Origin: Alphaproteobacteria bacterium
Lineage (GTDB): Bacteria; Pseudomonadota; Alphaproteobacteria; ATCC43930; CGMCC-115725
Reading direction: 5' to 3'
Length of the DNA: 5,063 nucleotides
Assembly (NCBI GenBank): GCA_030039815.1
Contig: JASHUW010000231.1
Coordinates: 1 to 5,063, forward strand
The position numbers and the translations under genes were made by a program. Below the pieces are notes generated by a model that did no database searches, was not told the DNA's origin, and was given only the letters and a program-made list of their open reading frames with translations. Below are positions 1 to 5,063 of this stretch, piece after piece; the stretch's first letter is position 1, and the number at the start of each line of letters is the position of its first letter.

Positions 1-839
1 GTGCGCAACGCCTCGCGGATATCGGCGAATTCCGGGTCTCTCAGCTTGTCGTAGATCGCGGCGCAGACTTGCCGCTGCTGATGGGGATCGCGCATGCCGG
101 TGCTCGAATAGCCGGCGGAGGCCATGCGGAAGACCGAAAGCGGCTCCGGCACTATGGTGAAACCATGCCGGAACGCCAGCGTGTAGACGGCGAACCAGTC
201 GGCGTGCCAGCGCAGCCGGGGATCGTAGCCATTGATGTCGAGCAGCGCCGCGCGGTCGACGAGCGAGGCGTTGAGCGGCAACCAGACGAAACCCTGGGTC
301 AAGAGTTCGCGGAACTCTTCCGGGGCGATATAAGCCGGCCGGTCCGACGCGAACCAGGGGCCAAGCTCGGAATCGCGATTGTGGAGGACACGCCGCCGAT
401 CCGCCTCGAAATATTGCACATAGCTGGAGACGCACAGCTTGGCCAACGGTTGAACGGCGGTGGCGCCCGTCATCCGTTCGATGAATTCCGGCTCGAGCCA
501 ATCGTCGGCCGCGCTGCACACGACATGGCTGCCGCGCGCCTCTAGAAGCCCGTGATTGATCGCCCCGTTAACGCCGAGATTGCGTGGATTACGCAATATC
601 CGCATCTGCGGCAGCTCATCCTGAAAGCTTTCGATGACGGCGAGGCTATCGTCGGTCGAGGCGTCCTCGATGACGAGGATTTCGTCGGGCGCGCGGGTCT
701 GCCCGGCAAGAGCGGCCAGGGCTACCCCGATGTAGTGCGCGTGATTGTAGCTCGGCAGCAGAACGGATACGGTCGGATGCGCCGCCGCCGAAGGGGGGCA
801 GCGCATTGGAGCGATATCCTGAAAAAGCGATTGATCCAT
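1..839 (-). CDS. Family 2 glycosyltransferase, N-terminal 279 residues (3' end outside window)
   Basis: Predicted inverting GT-A glycosyltransferase that moves a sugar from a nucleotide-sugar donor to a growing glycan on the cytoplasmic side of the membrane. Reading the minus strand from the ATG at 839, the frame is open to the left edge. Visible GT2 marks: first beta strand and loop VSVLLPSYNHAHYI (residues 24-37), nucleotide-binding acidic loop IEDASTDDS (57-65), NLGVNGAINHGL (88-99), a DXD-like metal site SAADDW (109-114), and a later HADWF (212-216) in the place of the usual acidic catalytic/acceptor motif. No signal peptide or membrane segment is visible in this part. The start is not certain: no clear Shine-Dalgarno precedes 839, Met12 is an alternative, and the frame stays open upstream to 1013, but 839 leaves the usual short lead before the GT2 fold and avoids overlap with the divergent gene. 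Donor and acceptor cannot be told from sequence. Confidence 0.88.
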   Translation of the reverse strand, partial: MDQSLFQDIAPMRCPPSAAAHPTVSVLLPSYNHAHYIGVALAALAGQTRAPDEILVIEDASTDDSLAVIESFQDELPQMRILRNPRNLGVNGAINHGLLEARGSHVVCSAADDWLEPEFIERMTGATAVQPLAKLCVSSYVQYFEADRRRVLHNRDSELGPWFASDRPAYIAPEEFRELLTQGFVWLPLNASLVDRAALLDINGYDPRLRWHADWFAVYTLAFRHGFTIVPEPLSVFRMASAGYSSTGMRDPHQQRQVCAAIYDKLRDPEFADIREALR

Positions 840-874
840 CCAATCGACGACTTGCTGTTTCCCCAGTCTAGCAT

Positions 875-892
875 GTGCGAGATTGATCGCAC
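875..892. promoter_or_regulatory. Inverted repeat between divergent glycosyltransferase genes (possible operator or leader hairpin)
   Basis: A perfect 6-bp dyad, GTGCGA - gattga - TCGCAC, lies in the 60-bp gap between the two divergently read glycosyltransferase genes. It ends 7 bp before the ATG of the plus-strand gene. Its 18-bp size and position fit a dimeric regulator site or a small hairpin in the plus-strand leader. No convincing -35/-10 pair was found next to it and there is only one copy, so function is inference; a 6-bp dyad can also arise by chance in GC-rich DNA. Confidence 0.25.
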
Positions 893-899
893 TTAACTC

Positions 900-1724
900 A
901 TGTTGACCCTGATCACAGCCACGCTCAATGCCGGCCGGTATATCGAGCAGGCCTTGCAATCGGTACCTAAGAACCCCCCCTCGGCGATCCACCATATCGT
1001 CGTTGACGGCGGATCAAGAGATGAAACGCTCCGCATTTGCCAAAAGTTCCCCGCAATTGAGACCATCGTCGTGCCGGGCTGTACGATCTACGAGGCATGG
1101 AATATCGGCATCGAGCGGGCGCGCGGCGATTATATCATGTTCCTCAACGCCGATGACGAGCTTGCTGAGGGCGCGATAGAGACCGTCGCCGCCTGTTTCG
1201 CGGTGCATCCGGAAGCCGGCATCGTTGCCGGGCGGGCGCTGATGATCGAGCGCGACGCGCCTGCGGCGCGGCCGCGTCTCTTGATCACGGCGCCTAGCGG
1301 CCGGCTCGATGTCGAGCAGCTTGCGCTTGGCGTTCCGGCGATTAATGCGATGGCCTTTCGCCGCTCGGTGTTCGAGCGCCATGGCAATTTTGAAACCGAC
1401 TACCGCGTCGCCGGGGATCGCGCTTTTCTGCTGCGCCTAGCGATGGAGTCGCCGGCCACCGTGGTGGCTTCGACCGAAGCCGTGCTCTATCGCTACTATT
1501 CGCATTCCGGCTCGCTCACCCTGAAACGAGGCCTGGAGCAGCGGTTGCGCATCGCGCGTGACCACGTGTCCCTGGCCAATCGTCTGCTGGCGGAGCAACC
1601 ACCGGGCCAAACCGCCCGGCTGCTGCGCTATTGGCGCCGGCGCGAAGCGGCGGTCGCCGCGTTGCGCTGCACCGCCGCCGGCAGGCCGCTCGCGGCGCTG
1701 CGCTTCGCCGGGCAGATGTTCTGA
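900..1724 (+). CDS. Family 2 glycosyltransferase (WcaA-like)
   Basis: Predicted cytoplasmic GT-A glycosyltransferase of about 274 residues, a normal length for a single-domain polysaccharide GT2. The fold begins at once with MLTLITATLNAGRYI (residues 1-15), which supports the ATG at 900 despite the lack of a clear Shine-Dalgarno. Further marks are VVDGGSRDET (34-43, nucleotide-binding acidic loop), IYEAWNIGIERARGDY (63-78, the 'GIYDAMNKGI' region of this subgroup), the DXD-type metal site NADDE (83-87), and VAGDRAFLLRL (170-180), where the acidic residue is the likely catalytic base region. The C-terminal third (about 207-274) is Arg/Ala/Leu-rich and looks helical and basic, suited to a membrane-surface role; no clear transmembrane helix. 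It is the only plus-strand gene here, divergent from one glycosyltransferase and ending 3 bp from the fcl stop. Donor unknown; GDP-fucose is possible because of the neighbours, but this is inference. Codons 26-27 sit in a run of seven C. Confidence 0.9.
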   Translation: MLTLITATLNAGRYIEQALQSVPKNPPSAIHHIVVDGGSRDETLRICQKFPAIETIVVPGCTIYEAWNIGIERARGDYIMFLNADDELAEGAIETVAACFAVHPEAGIVAGRALMIERDAPAARPRLLITAPSGRLDVEQLALGVPAINAMAFRRSVFERHGNFETDYRVAGDRAFLLRLAMESPATVVASTEAVLYRYYSHSGSLTLKRGLEQRLRIARDHVSLANRLLAEQPPGQTARLLRYWRRREAAVAALRCTAAGRPLAALRFAGQMF

Positions 1725-1727
1725 CCT

Positions 1728-2672
1728 CTACCGGTTGGCCTTGTTGTCGAGGTACCAGCGATACACGTCGCGAATCCCCGGTTCCAGATCGATGCGCGGG
1801 CGCCAGCCGAGCGCCGTCAATTTGCTGACGTCGACCAGCTTGCGCGGGGCGCCGTCGGGCTTCGAGCGGTCGAAGACGAAGTCGCCGTCGAACCCGACGA
1901 TGCGCGCGATTAGCCGCGCCAGCTCCGCGATCGAGATATCGCTGCCGCAGCCGATATTGATGTGCTGGTCCTCCGACCAGTTGCGCATCAGGAAGACGGC
2001 GGCGTCGGCGAGGTCATCGACATGAAGGAACTCACGTCGCGGTTCGCCGCTGCCCCAGATCTCGACGGTGGGCCGGCTGGCGCGCGCGGCCTCGCCGATC
2101 CGGCGCAACAGCGCCGGCAGGACGTGGCTCGACAACGGGTCGAAATTGTCGCCGGGCCCATAGAGGTTGGTCGGCATCACCGAAACAAAATCGCGGCCGT
2201 GCTGGCGACGATAGGCCTCGCAGAGCTTGAGCCCGGCGATCTTGGCGACCGCGTACCATTCGTTGGTCGGTTCGAGCGGCCCGGTCAGCAGCGCGTCTTC
2301 CGGCATGGGCTGCGGCGCGAGGCGCGGATAGATGCAGGTCGAGCCGAAGAACATCAGTTTCTCGACATCGCTGCGATACGCCGCGTCGACCACATTTGTC
2401 GCGATCGCCAGATTGTCGAAGAGGAAGTCACCGGGCCGCGTGTCGTTGGCGTAAATGCCGCCAACGGTAGCTGCCGCCATGAAAACCACCTGCGGCCGGT
2501 GCTGCGTGAACCAGGCGGTGACGGCGCTCTGGTCGCGCAGATCGACCGCCTGACGCGGCACGGTCAGCACCTCGCAATTTTCGCTGGCGAGCCGTCGTAC
2601 CAGCGCCGAGCCGACCATGCCGCGGTGGCCGGCGACAAAGACGCGCTTGCCGCGGAGCTCGAAGGGCACCAT
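1728..2672 (-). CDS. fcl: GDP-L-fucose synthase (GDP-4-keto-6-deoxymannose 3,5-epimerase/4-reductase)
   Basis: Cytoplasmic extended SDR enzyme that takes the Gmd product through 3,5-epimerisation and NADPH reduction to GDP-L-fucose. At 314 residues it is close to E. coli Fcl/WcaG (321). Visible: cofactor loop GHRGMVGSAL (15-24), AAATVGGIYAND (66-77), FFGSTCIYP (108-116) with catalytic Ser111 and Cys113, NEWYAVAK (137-144) with Tyr140 and Lys144, VMPTNLYGPGDNF (165-177), and His183. Ser, Cys, Tyr, Lys and His all lie at a constant +4 offset from E. coli Ser107/Cys109/Tyr136/Lys140/His179, so the enzyme looks complete. The start is the ATG at 2672, set by a strong GAGGAG four bases upstream; the frame is open further upstream through gmd but that part is not Fcl-like. 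It begins 8 bp after the gmd stop, so the two are almost certainly co-transcribed and probably translationally coupled. NolK (rhizobial Nod-factor fucosylation) is the same family; no nod genes are seen here. Confidence 0.96.
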   Translation of the reverse strand: MVPFELRGKRVFVAGHRGMVGSALVRRLASENCEVLTVPRQAVDLRDQSAVTAWFTQHRPQVVFMAAATVGGIYANDTRPGDFLFDNLAIATNVVDAAYRSDVEKLMFFGSTCIYPRLAPQPMPEDALLTGPLEPTNEWYAVAKIAGLKLCEAYRRQHGRDFVSVMPTNLYGPGDNFDPLSSHVLPALLRRIGEAARASRPTVEIWGSGEPRREFLHVDDLADAAVFLMRNWSEDQHINIGCGSDISIAELARLIARIVGFDGDFVFDRSKPDGAPRKLVDVSKLTALGWRPRIDLEPGIRDVYRWYLDNKANR

Positions 2673-2676
2673 GCGG

Positions 2677-2682
2677 CTCCTC
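2677..2682 (-). promoter_or_regulatory. Shine-Dalgarno of fcl, overlapping the gmd stop codon
   Basis: On the minus strand the sequence reads TTGAGGAGCCGCATG: a GAGGAG core four bases before the fcl ATG, sharing bases with the TGA stop of gmd. It fixes the fcl start and suggests that ribosomes ending gmd re-initiate on fcl. Confidence 0.75.
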
Positions 2683-3751
2683 AATCCGTCGCGCCGAAGC
2701 GGCGCGGCTCCGCGGCGATCAGCGCGATGTCGGCCTCGACCATCTCGCGCACGATCTCCGCGAAACTGTGCTTTGGCCGCCAGCCAAGACGCTCGCGCGC
2801 CTTGCTCGCGTCGCCCAGCAGCCGGTCGACCTCCGCCGGTCGGAAATAGCGCGGATCGATCGCCACCAGCGTCTTGCCACTTTTGGCGTCGATGCCGCGC
2901 TCCTCGCGGCCGTTGCCGCGCCATTCGATCCGGCGGCCGGTCTGGGCGAAAGCCTCCTCGACGAATTCGCGCACGCTGTGGCTTTCGCCGGTCGCGAGCA
3001 CGTAATCGTCGGGCTCGCCCTGCTGCAGGATCAGCCACATGCCCTCGACGAAGTCGCGGGCGTGGCCCCAGTCGCGCTGCGCGTCGAGGTTGCCGAGATA
3101 AAGCGTCTCCTGATGCCCCGCCCGGATCGCCGCCACCGCGCGCGAAATCTTGCGGGTGACAAAGGTTTCGCCCCGCGTCGGGCCTTCGTGGTTGAAAAGG
3201 ATGCCGTTCGAGGCGTGGATGCCGTAGGCCTCGCGGTAGTTCACCGTGATCCAGAAACCGTACACCTTGGCCACGCCGTAAGGACTGCGCGGGTGAAATG
3301 GGGTCGTCTCGCGCTGCGGCGACTCCGCCGCCTTGCCAAACATTTCCGACGTCGAGGCCTGGTAGAACCGGGTGATCTTGTCGAGTCCGAGGATGCGCAG
3401 CGCCTCGAGCAGCCGCAGCGGCCCCAGCGCATCGGCGTTCGCGGTGTATTCCGGCGTCTCGAAGCTGACCTGGACATGGCTTTGCGCCGCCAAGTTGTAG
3501 ACTTCCGTCGGCTGGATTTCCTGAACCAGGCGGATGAGATTGGTCGCGTCGGTCAAGTCGCCGTAATGCAGGCGGAACGGCAGCCCCTTCTCATGCAGGT
3601 CGTGGTAGAGATGGTCGACGCGTGCGGTGTTGAACGACGACGACCGCCGCTTGATGCCGTGGACGGCATAGCCCTTTCCGAGCAGAAATTCCGCGAGATA
3701 GGCGCCGTCCTGGCCGGTGACGCCGGTAATCATCGCGACCTTGCGGGTCAC
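2681..3751 (-). CDS. gmd: GDP-mannose 4,6-dehydratase
   Basis: Cytoplasmic NADP-dependent extended SDR enzyme that converts GDP-D-mannose to GDP-4-keto-6-deoxy-D-mannose, the branch point to GDP-fucose and other 6-deoxyhexoses. The 356 residues fit the family (E. coli 373). Visible: TGVTGQDGAYLAEFLL (9-24, cofactor loop), the arginine-rich loop KRRSSSFNT (34-42) used for cofactor and tetramer contacts, YNLAAQSHVQVSFETP (85-100), the catalytic STSEMFG (133-139) with Thr134 and Glu136, SPYGVAK (156-162) with Tyr158 and Lys162, then NHEGPTRGETFVTRK (187-201), LGNLDAQRDWGHARDFV (219-235) and ATGESHSVREFVE (253-265). Two small departures from the usual consensus are NHEGPT for NHESPR and ALGPLRLLEA for a VGTLRLLEA-type helix; neither touches the catalytic set. 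It starts with GTG at 3751, chosen because a GGGAGA lies 7 bases upstream and the nearby ATG leads to an immediate stop. fcl follows directly; a 123-bp gap separates it from the dehydrogenase gene upstream. Confidence 0.97.
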   Translation of the reverse strand: MTRKVAMITGVTGQDGAYLAEFLLGKGYAVHGIKRRSSSFNTARVDHLYHDLHEKGLPFRLHYGDLTDATNLIRLVQEIQPTEVYNLAAQSHVQVSFETPEYTANADALGPLRLLEALRILGLDKITRFYQASTSEMFGKAAESPQRETTPFHPRSPYGVAKVYGFWITVNYREAYGIHASNGILFNHEGPTRGETFVTRKISRAVAAIRAGHQETLYLGNLDAQRDWGHARDFVEGMWLILQQGEPDDYVLATGESHSVREFVEEAFAQTGRRIEWRGNGREERGIDAKSGKTLVAIDPRYFRPAEVDRLLGDASKARERLGWRPKHSFAEIVREMVEADIALIAAEPRRFGATD

Positions 3752-3758
3752 GCGACCA

Positions 3759-3764
3759 TCTCCC
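3759..3764 (-). promoter_or_regulatory. Shine-Dalgarno that selects the GTG start of gmd
   Basis: Minus strand reads GGGAGATGGTCGCGTGACC. The GGGAGA core is 7 bases before the GTG at 3751. The ATG inside this stretch (3759-3757) is in another frame and is followed within two codons by TGA, so GTG is the real start. Confidence 0.65.
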
Positions 3765-3874
3765 GACCTCTCGTTTGCAACGCCATGCAGCTACCTCGAT
3801 CGCACGACGCCGACGGCTCGCTGGCACCTTGCCGCGGCGAGGATAATACCGGGTTTGTCTTCGCCGTCGCCAGC

Positions 3875-4924
3875 CTAGCGGTCGGCGATGCGCAGCAACA
3901 CCCGCCCGGCCTTGCCGCTGCGTACGAGATCAAAGGCCGGATTGATGTCTTCGAGCGAGAATTCGTCGGTGATGATGCCGTCGAACGATATCCGCCCGGC
4001 CTTTACCAGCTTGATGATGCGCGGAATGTCGATCTGCGGCCGCGCGTCGCCACCATGCGAGCCGGTGAGGATTTTGTTGAAGTGGATCGGCAGCGTGTAG
4101 ATCGTCACCTTTTCGTTCGGCACCCCAACGAGGACAATCGTCCCGTCCGCGTGGGTCAGGTCGTAGGCCATCTCGATCACGGATTTGACGCCGGTCGTCT
4201 CGAACACCTTATCCGGTCCGCCCGTGCCGACGATGTCGCGGATCGCGCCGGCGACGTCGCCGGTGGTTCCGGCGTTGATGCAATGCGTCGCGCCGCGCGC
4301 CTTCGCCATCTCGAGCTTATGGTCGAGCAGATCGATTGCGACGATCGGGTAGCCGCCGGCGAGCGCCGCGAACTGCACCAGATTGAGGCCGACCCCGCCC
4401 ACCCCGAAAATGACCACCGACTCGCCGATCTTCAGTTTGGCGTCGTTATTGACGACGCCCGCCGCCGTGGTCACCGCGCAGCCGAAGAGCGGCGCGATCT
4501 TGAGGTCGAAATCCGACGGGATCACGGTCATCCGATTTTCCGAAATGACCGCAAATTCGTTGAATGTCGTGACCCAGCCGGCGTTGAGCTTCTGCCCGCG
4601 CCAGCGATAGGCGGGGGTGCGGCTCTGGATGCCGTTGCTCGGCCGCCAGTGCAGCACCACGGTGTCGCCGGGCTTGACCGTGGTGACGCCGGGGCCGATC
4701 TCGATCACCTCGGCCGAAGCCTCGTGGCCGAGCAGGTGCGGCAGGAACTTGTCAACCCCCTTGACCGCGTCGATCTCGTTGATCTGCGCACCGCAGATCG
4801 TCGTATAGAGCACCCGGACGAGCACCTGTCCGGCATCGAGCGCCTCGGGCATCTCGATCTCGTCGACCACCAGCGGCTTGCGCGACTCCGCGAGAATGCC
4901 GGCGCGGCCTGTCTTGATCTGCAT
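3875..4924 (-). CDS. Zinc-type alcohol dehydrogenase-like oxidoreductase (MDR superfamily), atypical
   Basis: A 349-residue medium-chain dehydrogenase/reductase with a GroES-like catalytic half (about 1-155) and a Rossmann half (about 155-300). The three catalytic-zinc ligand positions are kept: Cys44 in TTICGAQINE, His67-Glu68 in LLGHEASAEV, and Cys149 in LFGCAVTTAAG. The cofactor loop GVGGVGLNLVQFAA (174-187) and the acid Asp198 at the end of the next strand (IVAIDLLD) predict NAD rather than NADP. Two things differ from classical enzymes: the structural-zinc lobe is replaced by a cysteine-free stretch (about 91-118, with RPSNGIQSRTPAYRWRG), and the Ser/Thr two residues after the first zinc cysteine, which relays the proton, is Ala46. 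The protein has only three cysteines. Start ATG at 4924, 13 bp after the preceding gene's stop, with a weak GCGAGA before it. Substrate unknown. Its place in a polysaccharide locus suggests a sugar or polyol intermediate; that is inference, and a general alcohol dehydrogenase role is not excluded. Confidence 0.88.
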   Translation of the reverse strand: MQIKTGRAGILAESRKPLVVDEIEMPEALDAGQVLVRVLYTTICGAQINEIDAVKGVDKFLPHLLGHEASAEVIEIGPGVTTVKPGDTVVLHWRPSNGIQSRTPAYRWRGQKLNAGWVTTFNEFAVISENRMTVIPSDFDLKIAPLFGCAVTTAAGVVNNDAKLKIGESVVIFGVGGVGLNLVQFAALAGGYPIVAIDLLDHKLEMAKARGATHCINAGTTGDVAGAIRDIVGTGGPDKVFETTGVKSVIEMAYDLTHADGTIVLVGVPNEKVTIYTLPIHFNKILTGSHGGDARPQIDIPRIIKLVKAGRISFDGIITDEFSLEDINPAFDLVRSGKAGRVLLRIADR

Positions 4925-4937
4925 CGTCGTCTCGCTG

Positions 4938-5063
4938 CTATTCGAAATAGATGAATTCGTAGTCGCCGGTATAGCCGAAGTGCTGGTACAGCCAGATCCA
5001 CGACGCGGTGTCGTGGAATGCCTCGGCGGTCAGTGCCCAGCATTGCATGTTGAACTGTTCGAG
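4938..5063 (-). CDS. C-terminal 41 residues of an unrecognised protein (5' end outside window)
   Basis: The minus-strand frame is open from the right edge to a TAG at 4940-4938, 13 bp before the dehydrogenase start, so the two are probably one transcription unit. The tail reads LEQFNMQCWALTAEAF... and ends GYTGDYEFIYFE. It is strikingly aromatic: 12 of 41 residues are Phe, Trp or Tyr, including WIWLY and YEFIYFE. I do not recognise the family and 41 residues are too few to guess one. The coding call rests on tight spacing to the next gene, matching strand, and locus-like codon use. An internal ATG (5048-5046) is too near the end to be a sensible start. Confidence 0.6.
   Translation of the reverse strand, partial: LEQFNMQCWALTAEAFHDTASWIWLYQHFGYTGDYEFIYFE

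Noticed and set aside
69..896. Two plus-strand open frames (69-545 and 552-896) in the left part
   Set aside because: Both are antisense to the minus-strand glycosyltransferase, whose frame carries clear GT2 motifs; the plus-strand products resemble nothing known.
840..995. Longer start for the minus-strand glycosyltransferase (ATG at 995)
   Set aside because: It would overlap the conserved N-terminus of the divergent gene, and the added residues are not GT2-like. A shorter extension using a non-ATG start cannot be fully excluded.
1720..1735. Bidirectional terminator between the convergent stops
   Set aside because: Only 3 bp separate the genes and no hairpin is visible around the junction.
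1962..2849. A 295-codon plus-strand open frame opposite fcl and the end of gmd
   Set aside because: Antisense to well-supported genes, with low-complexity shadow-like composition.
2673..3038. N-terminal extension of Fcl upstream of 2672
   Set aside because: The frame is open but overlaps gmd in another phase, gives an Arg-rich non-SDR sequence, and a strong Shine-Dalgarno marks the ATG at 2672.
3843..3874. Promoter for gmd with TATTAT as the -10
   Set aside because: The best -35 at 17-18 bp spacing matches only about three of six consensus bases, which is not enough to call.
3820..3874. Terminator after the dehydrogenase gene
   Set aside because: The arms are only 6 bp with a 43-bp loop, other pairings compete, and no U-tract follows.
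2768..4954. A 728-codon open frame on the plus strand, antisense to gmd and the dehydrogenase gene
   Set aside because: It lies opposite two enzymes with intact catalytic motifs. Its product is Arg/Asp/Val/Ala-rich with no recognisable domain, typical of antisense frames in GC-rich coding DNA, and there is no good ribosome-binding site.

Overview
The window is a GC-rich, densely packed piece of a bacterial surface-polysaccharide (O-antigen, capsule or exopolysaccharide) biosynthesis locus. Base composition, codon use and the style of the enzymes suggest an alphaproteobacterium, perhaps Hyphomicrobiales (for example, the Fcl carries NEWYA before its catalytic lysine, as I recall from rhizobial-type homologues). 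That placement is inference; there is no rRNA or marker gene here to fix it.

Layout, left to right: (1) a family 2 glycosyltransferase on the minus strand, start at about 839, running off the left edge without its C-terminus; (2) a 60-bp divergent intergenic gap (840-899) holding a perfect 6-bp inverted repeat; (3) a second, unrelated-looking family 2 glycosyltransferase (900-1724), the only plus-strand gene, which meets the next gene tail to tail with 3 bp between stops; (4) a minus-strand run, read right to left: the end of an unrecognised gene (5063-4938), a zinc-type alcohol dehydrogenase-like oxidoreductase (4924-3875), GDP-mannose 4,6-dehydratase gmd (3751-2681) and GDP-L-fucose synthase fcl (2672-1728).

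Together gmd and fcl form the complete two-enzyme route from GDP-D-mannose to GDP-L-fucose; all catalytic residues I can place are present in both. The two glycosyltransferases are the likely users of activated sugars, though nothing in the sequence shows which of them, if either, transfers fucose. The dehydrogenase keeps the catalytic zinc ligands and an NAD-type Rossmann fold but has lost the structural-zinc cysteines and the usual active-site Ser/Thr; in this setting a role in oxidising or reducing a sugar or sugar-like intermediate is plausible but unproven. No mannose-activation genes (manA/manB/manC), flippase, polymerase or transporter lie inside the window, so GDP-mannose must come from genes elsewhere.

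No RNA genes, mobile elements, CRISPR arrays or convincing terminators were seen. The most notable items are the atypical dehydrogenase with its unrecognised aromatic-rich neighbour, the dyad between the divergent glycosyltransferase genes, and the lone inverted glycosyltransferase gene.
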